This document shows positions 24,752-33,624 of a stretch of 64,000 nucleotides of DNA, piece by piece. A program made the position numbers and the translations under genes. Origin of the DNA: an uncultured Draconibacterium sp. (GTDB lineage Bacteria > Bacteroidota > Bacteroidia > Bacteroidales > Prolixibacteraceae); NCBI RefSeq assembly GCF_963677155.1, contig NZ_OY781884.1:3964501-4028500 (forward strand), read 5' to 3'. The notes under the pieces are model-generated. The model searched no databases, was not told the origin of the DNA, and saw only the letters and a program-made list of their open reading frames with translations. Within the stretch, counting starts at the first letter, position 1. The number at the start of each line of letters is the position of its first letter.

Positions 24752-25969
24752 ATGAATTTTTTAAAAGAATACCCGGATATTGATACATTAATGCGAATTG
24801 GAGGCGATAATAGCATTCCTCATGTTAATGGTCATATCCATACACCCTACTCATTTAGCTCTTTCGATAATATTGCGCAGATTTTTGATTTAGCAAAAGA
24901 CGAAGATGTTGATGTATTGGGGATTAACGATTTTTTTGTTTCCGATGGCTATAATGAATTTTATAATTACGCGGTAAAAAATGGTGTATTTCCGTTGTTT
25001 AATGTTGAGTTCATCGGGCTGATTCCGGAACTGCAACGACGCAATGTTACCATCAACGATCCGAATAATCCGGGGCGTATTTATTTTAGTGGAAAAGGGC
25101 TGAATTATCCTTATCGCGTTTCGGAAGAAAACAAAGAGTTTTTGGACGATTTGATTGCTGAAAGCCAGAAACAGGTGGAAAGGATGATTGAAAAGGTGAA
25201 CTACCTGATCCAATCGATTTACCCCGATATGAGCCTCACTTATGACGAGATAAAAAGGAAATATGCCAAAGAGCTGGTGCGCGAGCGTCACATTGCCAAA
25301 GCTGTTCGTATTTTGGTGGAAGAGAACTATCCTAAAAAGTCGGGTAAAAAAATGTTCTACACCGAACTTTTCGATGTGGAACCCAAATCAAATCTCGACG
25401 ATATTCCTGCTATTGAAAATGAGATTCGCGGGAAATTGCTGAAAGCAGGTGGTACAGCATTTGTTCCAGAATCGCCTGCTTCATTCCCTCCGGTGGAGCG
25501 CATTAACCAGTATATATTGGATGCCGGAGGAATTCCGTGTTACCCGGTTTTGCTCGACGATAGAAAAGGAAATTTGATCACTGTTTTCGAGAGAGATTGG
25601 GAATTTATGGATGAGCAACTAAAGGCTATGAATGTGCATATGATCGAGCTGATTCCGTCGCGAAATTCAGTGCAAAAATTGCGTGAGTTCATCAAATATT
25701 TTAGCAAAAAAGGATATATAATTTCATTGGGATCAGAACACAATACGCCGGGAGTTTTCCCTGTAGAGGTAAAAGTTGATGGGGAAGATATTTTGCCCGA
25801 AGATTTGAAAAAGGTATCGTACGATGGTGCTTGTGTGATTGCTGCACATCAATATTTAAAAACCAATGGAGAAGAGGGATTTGTTGCGGCAAATGGTAAT
25901 CGTACTGAGCGTTCATTTACCGATTTGATCACGCTGGGTAACGCGGTGATAAAAGAAATGATCGCATAA
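24752..25969 (+). CDS. PHP-domain protein, probable phosphoesterase-like
   Basis: This 405-residue soluble protein has an N-terminal PHP fold. HIHTPYSFSSF (about 28-38) is the first metal motif, INDFFVSDGY sits where PHP enzymes have TDH, FNVEF holds the conserved Glu and a late SLGSEHNTPG (about 330) supplies another His. The TDH histidine is replaced by Phe, so one metal site is altered. PHP proteins hydrolyse phosphate esters. A middle insertion of about 180 residues (NPGRIYFSGKGLNYP and on) is not typical of polymerase or histidinol-phosphatase types. It lies 95 bases after E1 and ahead of the aldolase, suggesting a step on a phosphorylated intermediate (inference). Confidence 0.75.
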   Translation: MNFLKEYPDIDTLMRIGGDNSIPHVNGHIHTPYSFSSFDNIAQIFDLAKDEDVDVLGINDFFVSDGYNEFYNYAVKNGVFPLFNVEFIGLIPELQRRNVTINDPNNPGRIYFSGKGLNYPYRVSEENKEFLDDLIAESQKQVERMIEKVNYLIQSIYPDMSLTYDEIKRKYAKELVRERHIAKAVRILVEENYPKKSGKKMFYTELFDVEPKSNLDDIPAIENEIRGKLLKAGGTAFVPESPASFPPVERINQYILDAGGIPCYPVLLDDRKGNLITVFERDWEFMDEQLKAMNVHMIELIPSRNSVQKLREFIKYFSKKGYIISLGSEHNTPGVFPVEVKVDGEDILPEDLKKVSYDGACVIAAHQYLKTNGEEGFVAANGNRTERSFTDLITLGNAVIKEMIA

Positions 25970-25977
25970 AATCGAAA

Positions 25978-26053
25978 ACGTTTCACGCAGATAGCGCTGA
26001 AAACCGCAGATAACCTTTTTTTTAATCATCTGCGAAGTTCTGCGAAATCAACG
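25978..26053. repeat. inverted intergenic repeat (CGCAGAT type)
   Basis: CGTTTCACGCAGATAGCGCTG and CCGCAGATAACC are mirrored by ATCATCTGCGAAG and TTCTGCGAAATCAACG across a T-run. It is a known kind of Bacteroidota intergenic foldback. Confidence 0.6.
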
Positions 26054-26091
26054 AGCAACATTCTCAAGGCGAATACGCGAAAAATAAAATT

Positions 26092-28053
26092 ATGGAAGGA
26101 TTAGAAAATCTAATAAAGATATCACAATTCTATGGCAAAAATCCAGAGATGGTGATTGCCGGAGGTGGAAACACTTCTTATAAAAACGATGAAAATATTT
26201 GGGTGAAAGCTAGTGGTCATGCGTTGGCAACAATTACCGAAGAGGGGTTTGCCAGGCTTGACCGCAAAAAGCTCGGTCTGATTTCAGAAAGAACATACTG
26301 CGTCGATTCGTTTGAGCGCGAACGCCAGATTAAAGATGACCTGATGGAAGCTACCATCACAAAAGACCGTCGCCCATCGGTTGAAACATCAATGCACGAT
26401 GTTATCGAGTATGCTTACGTAGTGCATCTGCACCCAACAAAAGTAAATGGACTGATGTGTGGCAACGAGGTGGTAAAATACCTCGATGAATTGTTTGGCG
26501 ACCAGGTGGTTTACATTCCATACATCGATCCGGGGTACGTGCTGTTTAAAGAGGTTGAAAAGCAGCTGTCCAAATTCAAAGCCGAAAAAGGTAAAGCCGC
26601 ACAGATCATCTTTTTGCAAAATCACGGAATTTTTGTGGCAGCTGATTCTATCGATGAGATTGAAACGATTTACAACGATGTATTTGCAAAATTGAACGGT
26701 GCTTTGAAAGAGGAATTATCGGAAGAAACCCTGCCAATTCGCGATGATATTGCTGAATTTGTTCCTGCCATTCGAATGATGGTTTCCGAAGAGGAAATTA
26801 AAACGCTGAAAATTCGGAATAATGCCGTAATTGCACAATTCGCAAAAGATGCAGCGGCCTTTGAAAAAGTGGCCAAACCGTTTACTCCGGATCTGATCGT
26901 TTACTGTAAATCGAAATATGTATTTATTGAAAATACCGAAAATATTGAAGACCTTTTGAAAGAGGCCAAAGAAAAGATCGCGGCTTTTATTTCAACAAAC
27001 GGATTTGCACCAAAAGTAATTTTGCTGAAAGGAATCGGTTTGCTGGCAGTTGGTGATCATGCGGCACAATGCGACACTATTCTGGATGTGTATGAAGATG
27101 CGATGAAGATCAGTGCTTATTCTGAATCATTCGGTGGTCAGCATTTTATGACAGATGAGCAAATTGCCTTTATCGATACCTGGGAGGTGGAGAATTACCG
27201 CCGCAAAATTGCTGCCGGAACATCTGTTGGCCGCGTTCAGAATAAAACCATTATTGTAACCGGCGCTGCCATGGGATTTGGCGAAGGTATTGCCCGACAT
27301 CTGACTGAAGAAGGTGCCAACATTGTTGTGGCCGATATTAACGAAGAAGTTGGACAAAAAACGGCAGCAGAACTGGCTGCGATGAAAGGGAACAACTGGG
27401 CGGTTTTTGTAAAAACGAATGTTGCTGATATGGATAGCCTGGCCAATTTGATGAAAGAAACTGTTGCTACTTTTGGTGGACTGGATGTATTTGTAAGTAA
27501 TGCAGGCGTTTTGCGTGCGGGTGGTCTGGACGAAATGACTCCGGAAAATTTTGAGTTTGTTACCAAAATAAACTACAATGCCTATTTCTATTGCACAAAA
27601 GTAGCCTCTAAAATTTTGAAACTTCAAAATGCTTATAAGCCGGATTATTATTCTGATATCATTCAGGTTAACTCAAAATCGGGTTTAAAAGGAAGTAAAA
27701 AGAATTTTGCCTATGCCGGTGGTAAATTTGGAGGAATCGGTCTTACTCAGTCGTTTGCCTTGGAACTGGCACCCGATAAAATTAAAGTGAATGCGGTTTG
27801 TCCGGGTAACTTTTATGAAGGCCCGTTGTGGAGCGATCCTGAAAACGGTTTGTTCATTCAGTACCTGAATGCCGGAAAAGTGCCGGGAGCAAAAACAATC
27901 GACGATGTGAAGCAATTTTATTTAGACCAGGTGCCGCTTGGTAAAGGATGTTCTCCAAAAGATGTGGTGAAAGGGATTTTGTATCTGATTGATCAGGAGA
28001 ATGAAACAGGACAGGCATTGCCGATTTCGGGCGGACAGTCGATGTTGCACTAG
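26092..28053 (+). CDS. class II aldolase fused to short-chain dehydrogenase
   Basis: This 653-residue protein has two enzymes. The N-terminal class II aldolase/adducin domain (about 1-240) has GGGNTSYK for phosphate binding, zinc ligands in VVHLHPTKVNG and a further His in QNHGIFV. A linker leads to an SDR (about 385-653) with TGAAMGFGEG, SNAG and the catalytic NSKSG...YAGGK. The SDR tail (GLTQSFALELAP, then QFYLDQVPLGKGC and SGGQSM) is strikingly like sorbitol-6-phosphate 2-dehydrogenase SrlD. The order resembles RhaEW-type rhamnulose-1-phosphate aldolase/lactaldehyde dehydrogenase fusions, but the SDR half points to a sugar-alcohol phosphate. Substrate is uncertain. Confidence 0.85.
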   Translation: MEGLENLIKISQFYGKNPEMVIAGGGNTSYKNDENIWVKASGHALATITEEGFARLDRKKLGLISERTYCVDSFERERQIKDDLMEATITKDRRPSVETSMHDVIEYAYVVHLHPTKVNGLMCGNEVVKYLDELFGDQVVYIPYIDPGYVLFKEVEKQLSKFKAEKGKAAQIIFLQNHGIFVAADSIDEIETIYNDVFAKLNGALKEELSEETLPIRDDIAEFVPAIRMMVSEEEIKTLKIRNNAVIAQFAKDAAAFEKVAKPFTPDLIVYCKSKYVFIENTENIEDLLKEAKEKIAAFISTNGFAPKVILLKGIGLLAVGDHAAQCDTILDVYEDAMKISAYSESFGGQHFMTDEQIAFIDTWEVENYRRKIAAGTSVGRVQNKTIIVTGAAMGFGEGIARHLTEEGANIVVADINEEVGQKTAAELAAMKGNNWAVFVKTNVADMDSLANLMKETVATFGGLDVFVSNAGVLRAGGLDEMTPENFEFVTKINYNAYFYCTKVASKILKLQNAYKPDYYSDIIQVNSKSGLKGSKKNFAYAGGKFGGIGLTQSFALELAPDKIKVNAVCPGNFYEGPLWSDPENGLFIQYLNAGKVPGAKTIDDVKQFYLDQVPLGKGCSPKDVVKGILYLIDQENETGQALPISGGQSMLH

Positions 28054-28093
28054 GATTGAAGACATTGAGAATTTGAGAGGGTGAGACAGTGTG

Positions 28094-28282
28094 AAATTGT
28101 CCGGGAAACCTTAAGGAATGCACGGGAAACCGTAAGGAACGCATAGGACACGCAAAGGAATGCATGGGGAACAGTAAGGAATACATGGGGAACAGTAAGG
28201 AATGCACGGGGTAACTTAAGGAGCTCATGAGTAACGTTAAAGAACACATTTGGAACGGTTAGGAACTCACAGGAAACTATTA
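28094..28282. repeat. 21-bp tandem array, about nine units
   Basis: Units of 21 bp begin at 28094, 28115, 28136, 28157, 28178, 28199, 28220, 28241 and 28262, with the pattern GGAATGCACG-GGAAACCGTAA. Each unit is itself two GGAA half-units about 10.5 bases apart. Outer units are more diverged than the centre. Reading frames stay open only because 21 is a multiple of 3; no gene is called. Confidence 0.8.
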
Positions 28283-28387
28283 GGATTTCCGGCAGGCCGG
28301 TAAAAGTAATTGTTAATAAAGCAAAGTAGTAAAAAAGCAGAGGAATAAAAATTGGAAAGGATTATTGATAAGTGATGAAAAAGGTTT

Positions 28388-28422
28388 GAGCCACGAGCTA
28401 CGAGTTTCGAGATAGGAGCTTC
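28388..28422. repeat. 7-bp tandem repeat, five units
   Basis: GAGCCAC, GAGCTAC, GAGTTTC, GAGATAG and GAGCTTC follow each other without gaps. This is the opposite-strand counterpart of the heptamer array at 7092-7126. Confidence 0.65.
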
Positions 28423-28459
28423 AATCTTTTATCAATCTAAATCAATCTCTTTTCAATCT
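28421..28459. promoter_or_regulatory. four helically spaced TCAATCT sites
   Basis: TCAATCT occurs at 28421, 28432, 28442 and 28453, spacing 11, 10 and 11 bases, on one face of the helix. The array ends 16 bases before the next start codon. It could be a multi-site binding region or another short-period repeat. Confidence 0.4.
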
Positions 28460-28475
28460 GAAAATAAAATAGAAA

Positions 28476-29750
28476 ATGAAAACAAAAGCAGTTCGATTAT
28501 ACGGAAAAAAAGACCTTCGGGTTGAAGAGTTTGAGTTGCCACAAATCAGTGATGATGAGATTTTGGCTAAAGTGGTAACCGACAGCCTTTGTATGTCGAG
28601 TTACAAAGCAGCCAACCAGGCCAGCGATCACAAACGTATTCCGGATGATATTGCAGAGAATCCGATTATGATCGGTCATGAGTTTGCAGGAGAGATTGTT
28701 GAAGTGGGAGCCAACTGGCAAAGTAAATTTAAGGCAGGGCAGAAATTCTCTATCCAGCCGGCCATTTATTACGAAGAAGGACCGGTGGGCGTTTTGAGTG
28801 CTCCTGGTTATTCGTACAAATACATTGGCGGTGATGCCACTTATGTGATCATTCCGAAAGATGTACTGGTACAGGATTGTTTGCTGGCTTACGAAGGACC
28901 GGGTTATTACCCTGCGTCGCTGGCCGAGCCTTTGAGCTGTGTTATTGGTGCTATGCACGCCAATTACCACACCTCAGCCGGAAGCTATGTGCACCAGATG
29001 GAGATTGTTGACGGTGGAAAAATGGCCATTCTTGCCGGTGTTGGTCCAATGGGACTAGCGGCCATAAATTACGTTTTGCGCCGCGAAGACCGGAAACCAT
29101 CGTTGATGGTGGTTACTGATATCGACCAGACAAGACTGGACAGGGCAGCTGAACTTTACACCGTTGAATTTGCCAAAGAACGTGGTATTGAATTAAAATA
29201 TATCAATACCGCAGAGATGGTTGACCCGGTAGTCGGATTAAAAGAATTAACCGGTGGTACAGGTTATGACGATGTGTTTGTTTTTGCTCCGGTTGCTCCG
29301 GTGGTTGAGCAGGGCGATGCAATTCTTGGTTTCGACGGTTGTCTGAACTTTTTTGCCGGACCATCGAATACAGAGTTCTCTGCAAAAATGAATTTTTACA
29401 ACGTACATTACGCTTACACACATATTGTTGGAACCTCAGGTGGTAACACTGATGATATGAAAGAAGCACTGATAATTATGACCGCAGGACTGGATCCGGC
29501 AGGATTGGTAACTCACATTGGTGGTTTAAATACAGTTCCCGAAGCTACTTTGAATCTGCCTAATATTCCGGGAGGTAAGAAGTTGATTTATACCCATTTT
29601 GATTTTCCGCTTACAGCAATTGCTGAATTTGAAAAGAAAGGAGAAGAAAATCCGGTGTATGCTGAGCTGGATAAACTTTGCAAAAAATACATGGGATTGT
29701 GGAATGTGGAAGCAGAAGCCTTTTTATTGGAAAATGGCGATAAACTCTAG
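28476..29750 (+). CDS. zinc-dependent dehydrogenase, L-sorbose-1-phosphate reductase-like
   Basis: This 424-residue MDR-family enzyme has catalytic zinc ligands in DSLCMSSYKA (Cys near 39) and IGHEFAGEI (His-Glu near 69). The nucleotide-binding turn is LAGVGPMGLAAINYVLRRE (about 188-206). Length and motifs resemble SorE, which interconverts L-sorbose 1-phosphate and glucitol 6-phosphate. The structural zinc cysteine cluster of classical alcohol dehydrogenases is absent. The preceding gene's SDR domain resembles glucitol-6-phosphate dehydrogenase, so the two could act in sequence on a sugar-alcohol phosphate. It closes the GntR-controlled locus and is followed by a strong terminator. Confidence 0.82.
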   Translation: MKTKAVRLYGKKDLRVEEFELPQISDDEILAKVVTDSLCMSSYKAANQASDHKRIPDDIAENPIMIGHEFAGEIVEVGANWQSKFKAGQKFSIQPAIYYEEGPVGVLSAPGYSYKYIGGDATYVIIPKDVLVQDCLLAYEGPGYYPASLAEPLSCVIGAMHANYHTSAGSYVHQMEIVDGGKMAILAGVGPMGLAAINYVLRREDRKPSLMVVTDIDQTRLDRAAELYTVEFAKERGIELKYINTAEMVDPVVGLKELTGGTGYDDVFVFAPVAPVVEQGDAILGFDGCLNFFAGPSNTEFSAKMNFYNVHYAYTHIVGTSGGNTDDMKEALIIMTAGLDPAGLVTHIGGLNTVPEATLNLPNIPGGKKLIYTHFDFPLTAIAEFEKKGEENPVYAELDKLCKKYMGLWNVEAEAFLLENGDKL

Positions 29751-29765
29751 AGTTTAATTAAAGTT

Positions 29766-29781
29766 TGGTGTGTTGACACCA
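29766..29781. promoter_or_regulatory. short palindrome TGGTGT-N4-ACACCA
   Basis: A perfect 6+4+6 palindrome lies between convergent genes. It resembles GTGTC-N5-GACAC at 56567-56581, but the location gives no clear regulatory role. Confidence 0.3.
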
Positions 29782-29816
29782 CTCTGATATTAGATATAAA
29801 CTTGAAAATAAACGTA

Positions 29817-29857
29817 AACAACAGCAGCGAGGTTCTCTAGCTGCTGTTGTTTTTTGT
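29817..29857. terminator. bidirectional terminator between convergent genes
   Basis: A perfect 12-bp stem, AACAACAGCAGC (29817-29828) and GCTGCTGTTGTT (29840-29851), is followed by TTTTTG. It serves the dehydrogenase gene on the plus strand and probably the GH78 gene coming the other way. Confidence 0.85.
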
Positions 29858-29871
29858 GGTAACCAGATCAG

Positions 29872-32142
29872 TTATTTCTGTGGTAGATTGTGAATTTCAA
29901 TAAAGTTCTCTCCCGGATTTAAAATGAGTACACCATTTTTTTCGCTTGCCTTTTTACCGTTTATTTTGATGGTTGAAAACTCATGATCATCCAAATAAAA
30001 GAGTGCATGCATGTTGCCGGGAATTGTGATCGTATATTTTTGAAGCTGATCACTTTCTTTTTGGTAGTTGCATTTTATTTCTCCCCGAATGGTAGGAACT
30101 TTTATCGACGATTGCGTTAAATACCCCGGCTGAGGGCGAATAGTCACTTCCTCAAATCCGGGTTTCGCCGGTTGTATTCCCCACATATTTCGTACAATTA
30201 TATTGGCAGGCACTGCACCCCAGGCATGGTTCCAGTCTGAATTTGGTTTATACTTCATATCCCAGGCTTCCATGGTAATCGTTGAGCCAACCTTAATCAT
30301 GTTGTACCAGCTTCTGTCGTGTGTGGCAGTAAGCATATCCAGAGCATAATCAGCGGCACTGGCATTATATAAAGCTTCCATTAAATACTGTGCGCCATAA
30401 ACACTGCATGCCATACCACGTGTTTTTATATAGTTTACTACTTTGCTTTTGTTCTCATCCGGCACAATACCAAAAGCAAGTGCAAACATATTGGCGTGTA
30501 ACGAAGCATGATCCGTTCCTATACCATCGTAATAATAGCCTTTTGCTTTGTTGTAAAGTTTTTGATTAATTGCTTCTTTTACTTTTTTTGCTCTGCGTTC
30601 AAAATCAAGCTTCTCTTTATCTTTGCCTAATACGCCGGCAAATTCGGCCATAATCTTCATATTTCCGTAATACATGGAGTTTACCACGGTATTAACTGGT
30701 TGAAAAACAAAACCATCATCTTCGCCCATAACACCTCCAAATCCACCTTTTTGTGGCCAGTCGACAATTTCGCGTAAACGCTGTGTAGTATCCTGAAACC
30801 CAAGTTTTGCCATAAAAGCACCGTCATGATTAGGCGATGCTGTTGAAATAAAACCATCGTTTACTTCAAGATCCATCAGGGTTTTGTATTTTAATGCTTC
30901 GTAATATTTTTTTATCAGGGCTGTATTCCCGGTATACATGTAATCTTGGTAGACCAGAAGAGCAACATGAAGTTGCCACTCGGTAGGCCAGGTAGGATTC
31001 TGCATAAAGTATTCAATGGTTTTTCTGGCCATTGTGTATTCGTTATCTACCGCATAATGGCTCAACTGGTTGAGATAGGCATCAGCTTCGTACGGAATTC
31101 TTTCCCGGTCGCCATCAATGTAATAGCCGGTAAATGAAGTTGCTTTAATAGAATATTTGCATAAATCCCATACTTGGTTGAGAGTGGTGTCAGAGCTTGA
31201 GAAACTGCTGGCATTTTCATCGAAATAATTAAAATAGGCTTTTTGAATCACTTGGCTTGGATTGAAATTGGCTCCGTAGCCTTCGATTTCGGCATAACGA
31301 AAAGGCATAAGAACCGGAAATGAATGGGGTAGGGAAATCGCCTTGAAACCTGTATTTCTTTCATCAGGTATAAGTTGAATGTCGTATTGCTCCTTTCCCG
31401 GATAAACGCTTAAAGAAAGCTCCTGGTAACGTATTGTGCCATCCGGATTTTGATCGATTCTTCCATTCTTTAGTTTTTCTCCCAGTCTGATGGTTAGCGT
31501 CTCTTCTTGTAAGGGATTATATTTCAGCGAAAGTGTAGAAAAAGCATCTTTTCCAAAATCAAAAAAGTAGCTCCCGTCATCATTCTTGCGAACTAAAGAA
31601 GGTTGAATTTCTTCTACCATAAAGAAGTTAGAAGAAGTATAACGGTTGGAGTCGAAATTTCCGGTTTTAAATTCGTGAACTTCTGAATATCTGCTTGCCT
31701 GATTGTTGCTGCCAGTGATCCTTACTTTCCAGTAGTATTTTGTATTGGGTTGCAGTTCTTTTTGAATTTGAATCAGGTTTGAATTAGAGCTTTTCACCTC
31801 ACCACTGTCCCAAACGTCGCCAGTATTCGATTCAAGCTTTTCTTTTGACGAAGCCACCAAAACCCGGTAAGCCGTTTGATATCCGAAAGCGGAAGGAACA
31901 ATCCAGCCTAAATGTGGTTTTTTATTGATGATTTCTGTACGCTCAGCTTTGCGTATGGTTTCAACATGTAACCCGAATGGCTTTTTGATCTCCCGTTCAC
32001 TTAACTTTTTATCGGAAGCATCAATAGCTAAAGCAGAAACTTTCATTGCAGCCAACTTGTTACTTGTGCTGTTAAAAGCTTGTGCATTAGTAGTAAATGA
32101 CAGGAAAAGGAGTACCAGGTTAAAGGACCAACGAATTTTCAT
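29872..32142 (-). CDS. GH78-type alpha-L-rhamnosidase
   Basis: This 756-residue secreted enzyme starts with a signal peptide (cleaved near NAQA-FN). An N-terminal fibronectin-like segment (YRVLVASS, then LQPNTKYYWKVRI) and beta-sandwich domains lead to an (alpha/alpha)6 barrel from about residue 325. GYYIDGDRERIPYEADAYLN holds the conserved acidic residues of GH78, and MEAWD...SDWNHAWGA carries the second catalytic acid. It releases terminal L-rhamnose. It lies 10 bases after the GH88 gene on the same strand, so the two form one operon, probably working on the same rhamnose/uronic-acid oligosaccharide in the periplasm. Confidence 0.9.
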   Translation of the reverse strand: MKIRWSFNLVLLFLSFTTNAQAFNSTSNKLAAMKVSALAIDASDKKLSEREIKKPFGLHVETIRKAERTEIINKKPHLGWIVPSAFGYQTAYRVLVASSKEKLESNTGDVWDSGEVKSSNSNLIQIQKELQPNTKYYWKVRITGSNNQASRYSEVHEFKTGNFDSNRYTSSNFFMVEEIQPSLVRKNDDGSYFFDFGKDAFSTLSLKYNPLQEETLTIRLGEKLKNGRIDQNPDGTIRYQELSLSVYPGKEQYDIQLIPDERNTGFKAISLPHSFPVLMPFRYAEIEGYGANFNPSQVIQKAYFNYFDENASSFSSSDTTLNQVWDLCKYSIKATSFTGYYIDGDRERIPYEADAYLNQLSHYAVDNEYTMARKTIEYFMQNPTWPTEWQLHVALLVYQDYMYTGNTALIKKYYEALKYKTLMDLEVNDGFISTASPNHDGAFMAKLGFQDTTQRLREIVDWPQKGGFGGVMGEDDGFVFQPVNTVVNSMYYGNMKIMAEFAGVLGKDKEKLDFERRAKKVKEAINQKLYNKAKGYYYDGIGTDHASLHANMFALAFGIVPDENKSKVVNYIKTRGMACSVYGAQYLMEALYNASAADYALDMLTATHDRSWYNMIKVGSTITMEAWDMKYKPNSDWNHAWGAVPANIIVRNMWGIQPAKPGFEEVTIRPQPGYLTQSSIKVPTIRGEIKCNYQKESDQLQKYTITIPGNMHALFYLDDHEFSTIKINGKKASEKNGVLILNPGENFIEIHNLPQK

Positions 32143-32152
32143 AACCGATAAA

Positions 32153-33379
32153 TTATAAATTATTAAAAAGTTGTTCTCCTTGCAGCAGTTTTTTCATGCG
32201 CAGAAGAGCTTCTGTAAAATAATAATCTGCATAGCTTAAAGGTACATCAATTTCGCTTTTATTTGGCATATGCCCAACGCTGTGTTTTAGTATAAAATTT
32301 GCATTAGTTCCGGTTGTAGCCAGGTATTCGTCCGAACTCAGTGTTCTAATTTGTTGTTTGGCAACATCCATGTATTTCTTTTCTTTATCGGCCGAGGTGT
32401 ATGTACTCAATTCAATCAATGCTGAACACATAATTGCACCGGCCGATGCATCGCGTAAAGTATTGGGAATATTGGGAGCATTAAAATCCCAGTAGGGAAT
32501 TTTGTCTTCGGGCAGATTTGGGTGATTTATAATGAAGTTGGCAATGTGTTCAGCTTGTTTTAAATAGGCTTCGTTTCCGGTTTCGCGGTACATCATCGTG
32601 TAGCCGTAAAGTCCCCAGGCCTGTCCGCGTGCCCATGCAGATTCATCAGCATACCCCTGCGAAGTGTTTTTCTTTTCCACCGCTCCGGTAATGGTATCGT
32701 ACGAAACCACGTGGTAACTACTGTAGTCATCGCGGAAATGGTTTTCCATGGTGGTGTTGGCGTGTGTGCGTGCAATATTACTAAATGTCGTGTCGTTAAA
32801 AGTTTTGGCGCTCCATTCCAGCAGTTCCAGGTTCATCATATTATCGATAATAACCGGATATTGCCACTGGGCACTCCACGGTGCATAATCCCACGAACGA
32901 ATGCAGCCGACTGTTGGGGTAAAACGTGTTATCAATGATTTTGATGCGTTGTGGATCACTTCTTTGTATTCCGGATTTCCGGTTATGCGATAGCCGTTTC
33001 CGAAACTGCAAAAAATCATAAATCCAACATCGTGATTATTGGTGGTGTACTGTTGGTCTTCAACACGCATGGTGAAATTATCGGCCCATTGTTTTAATGA
33101 ATCAGAAGGTGAGTTTTCGTACAAGTTCCACAATACACCCGGAAAAAATCCGCTAACCCACCAGTCAGAATTACAGGTAACCAACTTGCCATTTTTGTCA
33201 ATTGTTTGCGGAAATTTATCCGGTTGGTCTTTTAATGATTCAGCCATTTTGATGCTTTGTTCTGTGGCAACCTTAAGCGATTGATTGATTACAGTATTCA
33301 ACGGCACTTTTGAGTCGTTTTTTTGCTTGCAATTGAAAAGAGAAATGCTAAGCAGAATTATTAGTAACTTTTTTAACAT
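32153..33379 (-). CDS. GH88 unsaturated glucuronyl hydrolase, lipoprotein
   Basis: This 408-residue protein has a lipoprotein signal (LFNCKQK, Cys near 17) and an (alpha/alpha)6 barrel. GH88 aspartates are in NNHDVGFMIF (about 117) and IDNMMNLELL (about 175), and ARGQAWGLYGYTMMYRET is a family hallmark. The enzyme removes the 4,5-unsaturated uronic acid left by polysaccharide lyases. No lyase gene is in the window, so the substrate must be made by a lyase encoded elsewhere. Its promoter lies between a terminator (33501-33527) and the start, separating it from the SusCD operon. Confidence 0.9.
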   Translation of the reverse strand: MLKKLLIILLSISLFNCKQKNDSKVPLNTVINQSLKVATEQSIKMAESLKDQPDKFPQTIDKNGKLVTCNSDWWVSGFFPGVLWNLYENSPSDSLKQWADNFTMRVEDQQYTTNNHDVGFMIFCSFGNGYRITGNPEYKEVIHNASKSLITRFTPTVGCIRSWDYAPWSAQWQYPVIIDNMMNLELLEWSAKTFNDTTFSNIARTHANTTMENHFRDDYSSYHVVSYDTITGAVEKKNTSQGYADESAWARGQAWGLYGYTMMYRETGNEAYLKQAEHIANFIINHPNLPEDKIPYWDFNAPNIPNTLRDASAGAIMCSALIELSTYTSADKEKKYMDVAKQQIRTLSSDEYLATTGTNANFILKHSVGHMPNKSEIDVPLSYADYYFTEALLRMKKLLQGEQLFNNL

Positions 33380-33419
33380 GGTAGAATGGTGTTATCTTCT
33401 TTATCTTGATCCGTTAATT

Positions 33420-33490
33420 GTTAAAATTGTTTTGTACAAGTTAATTATAAAGATGGTGCGTTACTTGCAATTATTTATGCACAAGTTAGC
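33420..33490 (-). promoter_or_regulatory. probable promoter region of the GH88-GH78 operon
   Basis: On the minus strand the region contains AACTTGTGCATAAAT, then TTGCAAGT, and further on AACTTGTACAAAAC. The TTGTGCAWAA half-site matches the arm of the palindrome at 40143-40171, suggesting a shared regulator. This is inference. Confidence 0.35.
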
Positions 33491-33500
33491 ATAAAAAGAA

Positions 33501-33527
33501 AGATACCCGAATAAAATTCGGGTATCT
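33501..33527 (-). terminator. terminator of the SusC-SusD operon
   Basis: A perfect 12-bp stem, AGATACCCGAAT (33501-33512) and ATTCGGGTATCT (33516-33527), is followed on the minus strand by TTTCTTTTT. Confidence 0.85.
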
Positions 33528-33624
33528 TTTCATTTGAAATAACAAAATATTTCGTAGTCATTAAACCAGAGAAGTTTATTACTTTCTTGTTGTTACAAGA
33601 CAAGAAATAACTTACATTCTATGG

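Noticed and set aside
28050-28249. Minus-strand open frames with heptapeptide repeats
   Set aside because: They are products of the 21-bp array; two overlapping frames are open and none has a start signal.
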